Shown here: one piece after another, positions 23,096 through 32,234 of the stretch
Layout of the letters: each line of letters begins with the position of its first letter
Numbering within the stretch: the stretch's first letter is position 1
From: Betaproteobacteria bacterium
Lineage (GTDB): Bacteria > Pseudomonadota > Gammaproteobacteria > Burkholderiales > Rhodocyclaceae
DNA length: 64,000 bases
Reading direction: 5' to 3'
NCBI GenBank assembly: GCA_009779265.1
Contig: WREP01000008.1
Location: 1-64,000, forward strand
The notes under the pieces: generated by a model
The model's database searches: none
What the model was told of the DNA's origin: nothing
What the model saw: the letters and a program-made list of their open reading frames with translations, nothing else
Translations under genes and position numbers: made by a program

Positions 23096-24268
23096 CTACA
23101 GGGTTTGATCGAATTCTTCGTTGCGCCGCGGCGGGTAGGTTTCCCAACCGCCGCAGGCGGGGCAACGCCAGTAGAACTGGCGGGCCTTGAAGCCGCAATT
23201 ATCGCACCGATAGCGCGACAGCCGCTTGGTGTAGCCCTGGATGATGCTCTTGGCCAATTCGATATCCGGGCGAAGTTCCGGCGTGGCCAGCGGCAGGCGC
23301 GCGTTCATCAGCTTTTCCAGCCCGAGGAGGGTCGGATTGCGCTGCAACTCGGCGCGCACCAGGCGATAGGCGCCTTCGTTGCCCTCGTCCTCAAGCACCA
23401 GTTGATAGACGACATCGAGCAGATCGAGCGAGGGATAGCGTTCGAGATAGCCGCCGAGCAGCGCGATGCCTTCGTCGCGGCGATCCAGCTTGCGATAGGT
23501 GTCGAGCAGGCGCTGGGCGACCAGCGCCAGATAGGCCGGATCCTGCTGCTCGATGCGCTGCCAGGCGTCGATGGCCGCCTGCGGCTTGCCTTCCTGCAAC
23601 AAGAGATCGCCTTGCAGCAGGCTGGCGCGCACGCACTTGCGATTTTGCCGCATCGCCGCTTCGAGATAAGTCCGGGCCGAATCCGGCTTGGAGCGCATGA
23701 TCTCGCCGGCCGCCAGTTCGCAATAGAACTCGGCAATTTCCTGCTGCGAGGCGACATCCGGCAATTCGCGCGCCAAATCCACCGCCTTCTGCCACTCTTT
23801 CTCGACCTGATAGATTTCCAGCAGATTGCGCTTGGCTTCTTCCTCGAAGGCGGTGCCGATCAATTTGTCGAAAATTTCCTCGGCGCGGTCGAGCAGGCCG
23901 GCCTTGAGGAAGTCCTGGCCGAGTTCGGCCAGGGCATGCAGGCGCACGCCGTCGTCGAGATCGGGCCGGTCGATCAGGTTCTGGTGCATGCGGATCGCCC
24001 GCTCGGTTTCGCCGCGGCGGCGGAACAGGTTACCGAGGGCGAAATGCAGTTCGACGGTCTGCGAATCGACCTTGGCGACTTCGAGAAAGGAATCGATGGC
24101 CTTGTCCGGCTGCTCGTTGAGCAGGAAATTCAGACCCTGAAAATAGGACCGCGGCAGCGCCCGCGATTCGCGCACCACCTGCCGGATGTCAACCCGCGCC
24201 GCGCCCCAGCCGAGGCCGAAAAAGACCGGGATCAGCAGCAGTTGCCAGTATTCGAAAAAATCGCTCAT
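23096..24268 (-). CDS. lapB: Lipopolysaccharide assembly protein LapB
   Basis: N-terminal TM, TPR repeats, C-terminal rubredoxin-like zinc ribbon (YRCDNCGFKARQFYWRCPACGGWETYPP). Confidence 0.93.
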   Translation of the reverse strand: MSDFFEYWQLLLIPVFFGLGWGAARVDIRQVVRESRALPRSYFQGLNFLLNEQPDKAIDSFLEVAKVDSQTVELHFALGNLFRRRGETERAIRMHQNLIDRPDLDDGVRLHALAELGQDFLKAGLLDRAEEIFDKLIGTAFEEEAKRNLLEIYQVEKEWQKAVDLARELPDVASQQEIAEFYCELAAGEIMRSKPDSARTYLEAAMRQNRKCVRASLLQGDLLLQEGKPQAAIDAWQRIEQQDPAYLALVAQRLLDTYRKLDRRDEGIALLGGYLERYPSLDLLDVVYQLVLEDEGNEGAYRLVRAELQRNPTLLGLEKLMNARLPLATPELRPDIELAKSIIQGYTKRLSRYRCDNCGFKARQFYWRCPACGGWETYPPRRNEEFDQTL

Positions 24269-24543
24269 AGGACCGGCGGCGATTCCTGCGGCAGCTTGTC
24301 GACTTGCTTGCGCAGGCGGGAAATCTCGCGCCGCTGGCGGTACAGCGCGCCGACCAGCGACAGCGCGCCGATCACCACGCCAGCGGCGAAAAAGGCCAGC
24401 AGCACGATGACCAGCGGCGCCGCCTCGACTTGGTAGAGCAGCAGGCTGAGCCTTACCGGAACGGTGTTCTGGACGGCGAAAACGACGAGAAAGAAGAAGA
24501 TGACGAGGCGTATGACCCAGGTCAGTACTGTCATGGCGTTCAC
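24265..24543 (-). CDS. lapA: LapA family protein
   Basis: Two-TM small protein upstream of lapB with a basic region (LYRQRREISRLRKQVDKL). Confidence 0.82.
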   Translation of the reverse strand: MNAMTVLTWVIRLVIFFFLVVFAVQNTVPVRLSLLLYQVEAAPLVIVLLAFFAAGVVIGALSLVGALYRQRREISRLRKQVDKLPQESPPVL

Positions 24544-24555
24544 ATGAAAAACAAA

Positions 24556-24585
24556 AGTAGGGGCGAATAATTATTCGCCCCTACT
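24556..24585. repeat. Perfect 30-bp palindrome
   Basis: AGTAGGGGCGAATAATTATTCGCCCCTACT is identical to its reverse complement; between lapA and ihfB. Confidence 0.95.
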
Positions 24586-24612
24586 GAATCTACCACATGC
24601 GCCGGTCAGGCG

Positions 24613-24897
24613 TCAGAGTGAACTGTCGACCCGCTCGCGCAACTCCTTGCCTGCCTTGAAGTGGGGAACCCACTTGGCCGGGACGCTGACCTTTTCCCCC
24701 GACTTGGGGTTACGGCCGATGCGCGGCGGCCGGTAGTTGAGGGCGAAGCTGCCGAAGCCGCGGATTTCGATGCGATCCCCACGCACCAGCGTGTCGGACA
24801 TCGCATCGAGAATCATCTTGACCGCGAAATCGGCATCCTTCGCCACCAACTGCGGAAACCGCTCCGCCAGCCGGGCAATCAGCTCAGACTTGGTCAT
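24613..24897 (-). CDS. ihfB: Integration host factor subunit beta
   Basis: [17 protein letters not shown]...[52 protein letters not shown]. Confidence 0.96.
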   Translation of the reverse strand: MTKSELIARLAERFPQLVAKDADFAVKMILDAMSDTLVRGDRIEIRGFGSFALNYRPPRIGRNPKSGEKVSVPAKWVPHFKAGKELRERVDSSL

Positions 24898-24908
24898 GCT
24901 TTGCCTTA

Positions 24909-26588
24909 TCAGCCCTGCTGGTCGAGTTTGGCCTTGAGCAAGGCGCCCAGGTTGGTCGTGCCGGAAGCGGCGGCGGCCGATTCGGCCGACAGCTTCTGCA
25001 TGGCCTCGTGCTGCTCGGCGTTGTCCTTGGCCTTGATCGACAGGCTGATGCTGCGCGTCTTGCGATCGACGTTGATGATCATGGCCTCGACCTCGTCACC
25101 CACCTTGAGATGCTGCGACAAATCCTCGATGCGCTCGCGGGAGAACTCGGAAGCGCGCAGGTAGCCTTCGTTCTCGCCATCCAGGGTGAGCACGGCGCCG
25201 CGGGCGTCGACCGACTTGACGGTGGCGCGCACGATGCTGTTCTTCTCGTGGGTGGCGATGAAGTTGGTGTAGGGGTCGCCTTCCATCTGCTTGATGCCGA
25301 GCGAAATGCGCTCCTTCTCGACGTCGATGCCGAGCACGACGGCCTCGACCTCATCGCCCTTCTTGAAGTTGCGGATGGCTTCCTCGCCGGAGGCGCTCCA
25401 GGACAGGTCGGAGAGATGCACCAGACCGTCGATGCCGCCGGGCAGGCCGATGAAGATGCCGAAGTCGGTGATCGACTTGATGGCGCCGCGCACCTTGTCG
25501 CCCTTCTTGTGGTTCATGGCGAAATCGTCCCACGGGTTGGGCAGGCACTGCTTCATGCCGAGCGAGATGCGGCGGCGCTCTTCGTCGATTTCGAGGATCA
25601 TGACCTCGACCTCGTCGCCGAGGGAAACGACCTTGGACGGATGGACGTTCTTGTTGGTCCAGTCCATTTCGGAGACGTGCACCAGACCTTCGATGCCCTG
25701 CTCGATTTCGACGAAGGAACCGTAGTCGGTGAGGTTGGTGACCTTGCCGAACAGGCGGGTGCCGGCCGGATAGCGGCGGGCGATGCCGACCCACGGATCG
25801 TCGCCGAGCTGCTTCATGCCGAGCGAAACGCGGTTCTTCTCGGTATCAAACTTGAGAATCTTGGCGCTCACCTCGTCGCCGACATTGAGCACTTCGCTCG
25901 GATGGCGGACGCGGCGCCAGGCCAGGTCGGTGATGTGCAAGAGGCCGTCGATACCGCCCAGATCCACGAAAGCGCCGTAATCGGTGATGTTCTTGACGAT
26001 GCCCTTGACGACGGTGCCTTCCTTGAGGTTTTCCAGCAGCTTTTCGCGATCCTTGTCGGCGGTAGCTTCGAGCACGGCGCGGCGGGACATGACGACATTG
26101 TTGCGCTTGCGGTCGAGCTTGATGACCTTGAACTCCATGGTCTTGCCTTCATACGGCGAGGTGTCCTTGACCGGACGCATATCGACCAGGGAGCCCGGCA
26201 GGAAGGCGCGCACGCCGTTGGACATGACGGTCAGGCCGCCCTTGACCTTGCCGGTGATGGTGCCGCTGACCAGGGTGTTGTTGTTCAGGGCTTCTTCCAG
26301 GAAGTTCCAGGCGGCGATACGCTTGGCCCGGTCGCGCGAGAGGCGCGTGGCGCCGTAGCCGTCTTCCAGCATCTCGATGGCGACCTGGACGAAATCGCCG
26401 ACATTGACTTCGAGCTCGCCCTGATCGTTCAGAAATTCTTCGAGCGGAACATAGGATTCCGACTTGAGGCCGGCATTGACGACGACGAAATTGTGGTCGA
26501 TGGCGGTGACTTCGGCGGTGATGACTTCGCCTTGACGCATCTCCTGGCGGGCCAGGGATTCTTCAAAAAGTTGAGCAAAAGATTCCAT
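24909..26588 (-). CDS. rpsA: 30S ribosomal protein S1
   Basis: Six S1 repeats ([34 protein letters not shown] etc.). Confidence 0.97.
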   Translation of the reverse strand: MESFAQLFEESLARQEMRQGEVITAEVTAIDHNFVVVNAGLKSESYVPLEEFLNDQGELEVNVGDFVQVAIEMLEDGYGATRLSRDRAKRIAAWNFLEEALNNNTLVSGTITGKVKGGLTVMSNGVRAFLPGSLVDMRPVKDTSPYEGKTMEFKVIKLDRKRNNVVMSRRAVLEATADKDREKLLENLKEGTVVKGIVKNITDYGAFVDLGGIDGLLHITDLAWRRVRHPSEVLNVGDEVSAKILKFDTEKNRVSLGMKQLGDDPWVGIARRYPAGTRLFGKVTNLTDYGSFVEIEQGIEGLVHVSEMDWTNKNVHPSKVVSLGDEVEVMILEIDEERRRISLGMKQCLPNPWDDFAMNHKKGDKVRGAIKSITDFGIFIGLPGGIDGLVHLSDLSWSASGEEAIRNFKKGDEVEAVVLGIDVEKERISLGIKQMEGDPYTNFIATHEKNSIVRATVKSVDARGAVLTLDGENEGYLRASEFSRERIEDLSQHLKVGDEVEAMIINVDRKTRSISLSIKAKDNAEQHEAMQKLSAESAAAASGTTNLGALLKAKLDQQG

Positions 26589-26674
26589 TGATGGAGGGAC
26601 TTTCTTGCCGCGAATCAGCAAACCCGCGGCGGGTTGGAGTTGAACACGCCGCCGTCCGGACGGACGGCGAAACC

Positions 26675-28702
26675 TTACTGCGCTGCCTCCCTGCTCCACT
26701 GCAACACCTGATCGACCGCTTCTGCAATGGTCAAGGCCGTGGTATCGAGCAGTTTGGCATCCGCCTCCTGCCTGAGCGGCGCCACGCTGCGCCCGGAATC
26801 GCGGGCATCGCGCGTTTGCAGATCAAGCAGAAGGCCCGGGAGATTAGCAGAGAATCCTTTTTCGATCAACTGCTTATAACGACGTTCGGCGCGCGCCTCG
26901 GCCGTCGCGGTCAAGAACACCTTGAGCGCCGCTTGGGGAAAGACGACCGACCCCAGATCGCGCCCGTCGCCGACCAGCCCCGGCGCCGTATTGAAGGCAC
27001 GCAGGCGAAAGAGCAGAGCGGCGCGCACGGCCGGCAGGGCGGCGACGCGCGAAGCGCCAGCGGAAATATCCTCGGCGCGGATGGCATCGCCAACCGGCGC
27101 GCCGCGCAAAAAAACATCGTTGCCGCTAAAGCGCACATCGAGACTAGCGGCAATCGCCGCCACCGCCGGCTCGTCGTCCCAGGCGACGCCGGCTTGCCGG
27201 GCCGCCAGCGCGGTCAGGCGGTAGAGCGCGCCGGAATCGAGATAGGCATAGCCCAAGGCCGCCGCCACGCGGGCGGCAACGGTGCCCTTGCCGGAGGCCG
27301 ACGGGCCGTCGATGGCGATCACCGGCGCCGCCTTCGCCACCGCCGCGAAACGGGCAAAATAATCGGGAAAGGTCTTGGCCACGCAGCCCGGATCATTGAT
27401 GCGCAGCGGCGTGCCGAAGGCCGCCAGGGAAAAACACATCGCCATGCGGTGATCGTCATAGGTGTCGATGGCCGCCGGACGCAGGGCGTTGGGCGTGATG
27501 CGAATGAAGTCGTCGCCCGCCTCCACCGTCGCGCCCAGCTTGCGCAACTCGGCCGCCATCGCCGCGATGCGGTCGGTTTCCTTGACCCGCCAACTGGCGA
27601 TATTACGCAGCGTGGTCGTACCCTTGGCGAACAAGGCCGTGGTCGCCAGCGTCATCGCCGCGTCGGGAATGTGGTTGCAATCAAGATCCACCGCCGTCAG
27701 GCCGCCCGTCGGCGCGCGCGCCGCCATCCAGTTCGGCCCCGTTTCGATGACCGCCCCCATTTGCGCCAGCGCCTCGGCGAATTTCACGTCGCCCTGGATC
27801 GAATCGCCGCCGACGCCCTCGACCCGCACCGGCCCGCCGCCGATAGCGCCCAGCGCGAGAAAATAGGAGGCCGACGAGGCATCGCCCTCGACATGGACAA
27901 CGCCCGGCGAACGGTAGCGGCTGCCAGCCGGCACCGTGAAGCGCCGCCAGCCCTCGCGCTCGACCGCGACGCCGAAGCGGGCCATGATCGCCAGGGTGAT
28001 CTCGATATAGGGCTTGGAAATCAGTTCGCCGACCACCTCGACAGTGGCCGCCGCGCCGGTCAATGGCAACGCCATCAAGAGGCCGGTCAGGAACTGGCTG
28101 GAAACATCGCCGCGCACCCGCAGCGGCCCATCCAGACGAATACGCCCCGACTTCAGGCGCAACGGCGGGTAACCCTCGTTGCCGAGATACTCAATCTCAG
28201 TGCCCAACTGGCGCAGGCCATCGACCAGATCGCCGATCGGCCGCTCGTGCATGCGCGCCACGCCCTTCAGCACATAATCGCCGCCGGCCAGCGCCAGCGC
28301 CGCCGTCAAGGGGCGAAAAGCGGTGCCGGCATTGCCGAGAAACAATTCCGCCCGACGCGCCGGAATCCGCCCGGCGCAACCGCCGATCCGCCAATGCTCG
28401 CCATTCACCCCACCCCCACCCCCGCCCCCTCCCCTGCGAAGCAAGGGAGGGGAGGTATTTCCCTCCTCTCTCCCGCTTGCGGGAGAGAGGCCGGGAGAGA
28501 GGGCGGGGCGAACGCCGATGCCCAGCGCCTTAAGCGCCTCCAGCATGCGCTCGGTGTCATCGGAAGCCAGCAAATCGCGCACCTCCGTCTCGCCCTCGGC
28601 CAAGGCGGCCAACAGCAAGACGCGGTTGGAAATGCTTTTCGAGCCCGGCAGGCGAACGCTGCCGGCGGCGGAAAGAAATTGCGGAAGGTCGAGGAATTCC
28701 AT
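26675..28702 (-). CDS. aroA-cmk: Fused 3-phosphoshikimate 1-carboxyvinyltransferase / cytidylate kinase
   Basis: N-terminal EPSP synthase ([48 protein letters not shown]) continuous with Cmk ([35 protein letters not shown]). Contains an in-frame low-complexity insert. Confidence 0.93.
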   Translation of the reverse strand: MEFLDLPQFLSAAGSVRLPGSKSISNRVLLLAALAEGETEVRDLLASDDTERMLEALKALGIGVRPALSPGLSPASGREEGNTSPPLLRRGGGGGGGGVNGEHWRIGGCAGRIPARRAELFLGNAGTAFRPLTAALALAGGDYVLKGVARMHERPIGDLVDGLRQLGTEIEYLGNEGYPPLRLKSGRIRLDGPLRVRGDVSSQFLTGLLMALPLTGAAATVEVVGELISKPYIEITLAIMARFGVAVEREGWRRFTVPAGSRYRSPGVVHVEGDASSASYFLALGAIGGGPVRVEGVGGDSIQGDVKFAEALAQMGAVIETGPNWMAARAPTGGLTAVDLDCNHIPDAAMTLATTALFAKGTTTLRNIASWRVKETDRIAAMAAELRKLGATVEAGDDFIRITPNALRPAAIDTYDDHRMAMCFSLAAFGTPLRINDPGCVAKTFPDYFARFAAVAKAAPVIAIDGPSASGKGTVAARVAAALGYAYLDSGALYRLTALAARQAGVAWDDEPAVAAIAASLDVRFSGNDVFLRGAPVGDAIRAEDISAGASRVAALPAVRAALLFRLRAFNTAPGLVGDGRDLGSVVFPQAALKVFLTATAEARAERRYKQLIEKGFSANLPGLLLDLQTRDARDSGRSVAPLRQEADAKLLDTTALTIAEAVDQVLQWSREAAQ
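28406..28510. repeat. Palindromic repeat element inserted in frame within aroA
   Basis: CCCCCTCCCCTGCGAAGCAAGGGAGGGG and CCTCTCTCCCGCTTGCGGGAGAGAGG hairpins. Encodes [33 protein letters not shown], which is atypical for AroA. Confidence 0.75.
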
Positions 28703-28768
28703 GATCGGTGCGGGGGATATCAAAGGCCCGCAGTCTACTTGGCCTGCTTCCCGAAAGTCACTCTTCCT

Positions 28769-29062
28769 TCAGATTTTTCGCAGCGGATACAAGCGCCTTG
28801 TGTGCGCGACCATCTCGATCTGAACACGATCCGCCAGCACGCGATAAAACATGAGGTAATTGGGATGCGCGACGATTTCCCGATAACCGGGCATTCGCTC
28901 GCTTTCCTTGAACAGATAGGGGTGTTCGGACAGGCCGACAGCGGAATTTTTCAGCCGATGCCAAAGCCGCAAGGCCGCAGCCGGGTCATGCTCGGCCACA
29001 TAGTCGGTGATGATCGCCAAATCCTCGTTTGCGGCTTCCGTCCAGAAAACAGGCAGCATCAA
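28769..29062 (-). CDS. RelE/ParE-family toxin
   Basis: VFWTEAANEDLAIITDYVAEHDPAAALRLWHRLKNSAVGLSEHPYLFKESERMPGYREIVAHPNYLMFYRVLADRVQIEMVAHTRRLYP. Confidence 0.87.
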   Translation of the reverse strand: MMLPVFWTEAANEDLAIITDYVAEHDPAAALRLWHRLKNSAVGLSEHPYLFKESERMPGYREIVAHPNYLMFYRVLADRVQIEMVAHTRRLYPLRKI

Positions 29063-29250
29063 GCAACCCTGCGTTGCGGCCAGCGCGCCAAGCGCTCCTC
29101 CATCCGGCGCACAACTTCATCATGCGGCACGGGCGGGCGCGGATCATTCTGACGCCTCGTCAACTCGGCGCGTATCCAAGCCGTATGTTCAGCCTCTTGC
29201 CCGGCTGTTTCAAACTCGGAAACGATGGGATCCAAAGCGGCAGTATCCAT
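29059..29250 (-). CDS. Antitoxin partner of the RelE/ParE toxin
   Basis: 63-aa ORF overlapping the toxin start by 4 bp (IRAELTRRQNDPRPPVPHDEVVRRMEERLARW). Confidence 0.75.
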   Translation of the reverse strand: MDTAALDPIVSEFETAGQEAEHTAWIRAELTRRQNDPRPPVPHDEVVRRMEERLARWPQRRVA

Positions 29251-29325
29251 ACACCCTCCTTTGCGGCACCAGTCTCTTCAGATTTTAGCAAAACCCGAAA
29301 CAAACCGCTGGCCGCCCCAACTCCG

Positions 29326-30204
29326 TCAGCCGCGCTCCCGCGCCGCGCGCCGCCATGCGTCGCTCACGAATACCCAAAATGTGCCGGCAAGCAGGCCGCC
29401 GATGAAACCAAGGGCGAGCAGAAGCGCCTTCTTGGGCGACACGGGCTTTTCGGGCACGAAAATCCCCTCGATGGTCCGCGCCGGCTGCGTCGCGGGCGCT
29501 TCCAGGGCCGTTTCGAGCGCCATGATCATCTGGCGTTGGGCAAAGGTCTCGGCCTCCTTGTTGATGCGCAGCGAGGTCATCAGCGCCAGTTGGGTAAAAC
29601 GCTCGTCCTTGACCTCCGCGGCCGCCACCAGCTTGCTCAGCGTAGCCAAGTCGCGCTCGGCGCTCGCCAGCTTCTCGCGGCTGATCGCCAGATCGGCGCG
29701 CAAGCGCAACAGGGCCGGTTGCGCCAACTCGTCATGCACCTTAGCCAATTCGGCCACCACGGCTTCGGCTGTACGCCCGGCGACTTCCGGGCTATTCCCC
29801 TGAGTACGCAACTCGATCAGCGGCACAGCCTGTCCCGTAGTCGCTTTAACCAACTGCGACGAAAAAGCGCTCTGCGTTCCCGGCGCGGAGTGTGCCAGAA
29901 CCTCGGCCACCCGCCGCTGGAAGGCCGGCGCCTTCATCCGCTCGACGCCCTGCGCCGGCGGCTCGACGGACTGAGCACTAACCATGCTCTGACCAACTTG
30001 ACCAACTTGACCAACTTGACCAACTTGACCAACCTGAATGACCGCCAGCGCCTCGTATTTCGGCGTCATCAGCGCAATCCCGGCCAAAGCGCCAGCAAGC
30101 CCCAAGGCCACGCCGCCGGCAAGCGTCTTCCAGCCAGCGCGCAGCTTCTCCCACAGATCGAACAAACTGATTTCGTCGTCCTGCATCGACTCGTTTTCGC
30201 TCAT
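29326..30204 (-). CDS. Wzz/FepE-type polysaccharide chain length determinant
   Basis: N- and C-terminal TM segments, GALAGIALMTPKYEALAVIQVGQVG, KPVSPKKALLLALGFIGGLLAG. Confidence 0.87.
   Translation of the reverse strand: MSENESMQDDEISLFDLWEKLRAGWKTLAGGVALGLAGALAGIALMTPKYEALAVIQVGQVGQVGQVGQVGQSMVSAQSVEPPAQGVERMKAPAFQRRVAEVLAHSAPGTQSAFSSQLVKATTGQAVPLIELRTQGNSPEVAGRTAEAVVAELAKVHDELAQPALLRLRADLAISREKLASAERDLATLSKLVAAAEVKDERFTQLALMTSLRINKEAETFAQRQMIMALETALEAPATQPARTIEGIFVPEKPVSPKKALLLALGFIGGLLAGTFWVFVSDAWRRAARERG
29991..30035. repeat. In-frame 9-bp minisatellite (GACCAACTT), 4 perfect copies plus 1 imperfect copy
   Basis: Tandem GACCAACTT x4 then GACCAACCT; encodes (VGQ)n on the minus strand inside the wzz-like gene. 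Confidence 0.95.
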
Positions 30205-30223
30205 TTCATTGATTCCCTGGATT

Positions 30224-32152
30224 TCAAGGCACGGATACCGTGCCAGTACTCGGTTTCACCATCGCCCGCCAGAGCAACTCAGCCTCGCCGTGGCGCGCGG
30301 GGGCGTATTCTTTTACCAGCGAGGCCAGCAAGGTCAGCGCCTGCTCATAATCGAAAGACTGCGCCGCTTTTTCCAAAAGCGCCAGCTTTTCGGTCAACAC
30401 CTCCCACGGCACTTCATGTTCATAAGCCCGCATGATCAAGGGGTGCGAGGTGCCTTCCACATTGTCGCCGATCAGCAATTCCTCGTGCAGTTTTTCGCCG
30501 GGCCGCAGGCCAACGACTTCAATGGCGATATCGCCTTCCGGATGCGTTTCATCGCGCAATTCCAGGCCGCTCAAATGCACCATGCGCCGCGCCAGGTCGA
30601 TGATCCTGACCGGCTTGCCCATGTCCAGCACATAAACCTCGCCGCCCTGCCCCATCGAACCAGCCTGGATGACCAGTTGCGCGGCCTCGGGAATGGTCAT
30701 GAAAAAGCGCGTGATGTCGGGATGCGTCAGGGTGATCGGCCCGCCCGCCGCGATTTGCCTGCGGAACAAGGGGACGACCGAGCCGGAGGAGTCGAGCACA
30801 TTGCCGAAACGCACCATGCAAAAGCGCGTGCCGCCGCCCTGACGCGCCAGCGCCTGCAACACCAGTTCGGCCAGGCGCTTACTCGCCCCCATGACATTGG
30901 TTGGCCGCACCGCCTTGTCGGTGGAAATCAGCACAAAGGTTTCCACGCCGGTCGCCAACGCGGCTTCCGCCATGCGCCGCGTGCCGACCGCGTTGTTGTA
31001 CAGCCCTTCGATCGGGCTATGCTCGACCAGCGGCACATGTTTGTACGCCGCCGCGTGATACACCGTCTGCACACCGAAGCTCTTCATCACCATTTCATTG
31101 CGGTTCCGGTGAATCACCGAACCCAGCAAGGGCACGAGTTCGACGCCCAAATCATCGCGCCGGCACAGCGCGGCCAATTCCTGCTCGATGGAATACAGGG
31201 CGAATTCGGAGAGTTCCATCAAAACCAGGCGCGATGGCCGCAGTTGCACGATCTGGCGGCACAATTCCGAGCCGATCGAGCCGCCCGCCCCGGAAACCAA
31301 TACCGCCTTTCCCGTCACGCAGCGCCCGAGAAGCGCGGCATCCGGCGCAACGGATTCCCGCCCCAGCAAATCCTCGATCTGCACCTCGCGGATGGCATCG
31401 GCCGTGACATGGCCGCCAACCACATCGGCCATGCCGGGAACCAGCCTGACCTTGCAATGCAATCCTTCCAGACGGTCGATGATCTCCACCCGCCGCGACC
31501 GGCTCGCCGAAGGAATCGCCAGTAACACCTCGTCGGCCTGCCTGGCCGCCAGCACCGCCGCCAGATTATCCGGCGCATGCACCCGCAAGCCCGCCACCTC
31601 GCTGTTCCGCAGCGCGGGATTGTCATCGACGAGCGCCACCGGCAAATATTCCCGGCCCGCGCGCAAGGCATAAACCAATTGCGTGCCAGCCCGGCCAGCG
31701 CCATAGATGACGACCCGCTGGCGCGAATCCTGGTTACGCTCGGCGCGCAAAAAATAACTGCGTGCGAGAAAACGGGTCGCACCGATATAAACAATGGCCA
31801 ACAGCCAGTAAATAACCAGCACGCCGCGCGACAAACCCGTTGTATTCGTCAGGGCGATCAGCGCCGCCAGCAGCACGACCGACAGCGTGACGCCGCCGAC
31901 GACCGCGAATACCGCGCGGTCTTCCATAAAACGGATGACCGCGCGATACAGTCCGAGTCGGATAAATATCGGAATCGCCAGCAAGGGCGCCGCGACCATC
32001 TGCCAGATATACAGCCTGAAATCGGGCGGCGTAAAGGTTTCAAAACGCAACACCAAGGCCGACCAATAGGCGGTCAGAAGCAACACCAGATCAATCGCCA
32101 CCGAAACAAGCTGCTTTTGCCGCCGGGGCAGTTCAAGGAATTTTTTTAACAC
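30224..32152 (-). CDS. Membrane nucleoside-diphosphate-sugar 4,6-dehydratase (PglF/WbpM/CapD family)
   Basis: N-terminal TM region, SGAGGSIGSELCRQIVQLRPSRLVLMELSEFALYSIE, YHAAAYKHVPLVEHSP. Confidence 0.9.
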   Translation of the reverse strand: MLKKFLELPRRQKQLVSVAIDLVLLLTAYWSALVLRFETFTPPDFRLYIWQMVAAPLLAIPIFIRLGLYRAVIRFMEDRAVFAVVGGVTLSVVLLAALIALTNTTGLSRGVLVIYWLLAIVYIGATRFLARSYFLRAERNQDSRQRVVIYGAGRAGTQLVYALRAGREYLPVALVDDNPALRNSEVAGLRVHAPDNLAAVLAARQADEVLLAIPSASRSRRVEIIDRLEGLHCKVRLVPGMADVVGGHVTADAIREVQIEDLLGRESVAPDAALLGRCVTGKAVLVSGAGGSIGSELCRQIVQLRPSRLVLMELSEFALYSIEQELAALCRRDDLGVELVPLLGSVIHRNRNEMVMKSFGVQTVYHAAAYKHVPLVEHSPIEGLYNNAVGTRRMAEAALATGVETFVLISTDKAVRPTNVMGASKRLAELVLQALARQGGGTRFCMVRFGNVLDSSGSVVPLFRRQIAAGGPITLTHPDITRFFMTIPEAAQLVIQAGSMGQGGEVYVLDMGKPVRIIDLARRMVHLSGLELRDETHPEGDIAIEVVGLRPGEKLHEELLIGDNVEGTSHPLIMRAYEHEVPWEVLTEKLALLEKAAQSFDYEQALTLLASLVKEYAPARHGEAELLWRAMVKPSTGTVSVP

Positions 32153-32234
32153 GCCAATACCTCATACAGCGGCAAAGCACTAAGACTTGTATCGCCCAGG
32201 ATTTTCCATGACACCAAGGTTAGATGACTACCGG

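Noticed and set aside
21746-24436. 896-aa plus-strand ORF
   Set aside because: Antisense to ugd and lapB, which have clear motifs. Long antisense ORFs are expected in GC-rich DNA and this one has no recognisable domain.
26588-29152. 854-aa plus-strand ORF
   Set aside because: Antisense to aroA-cmk and the toxin gene; composition typical of a shadow ORF.
29991-30035. CRISPR-like tandem repeats
   Set aside because: Units are 9 bp with no spacers and lie inside a coding frame; this is a minisatellite.
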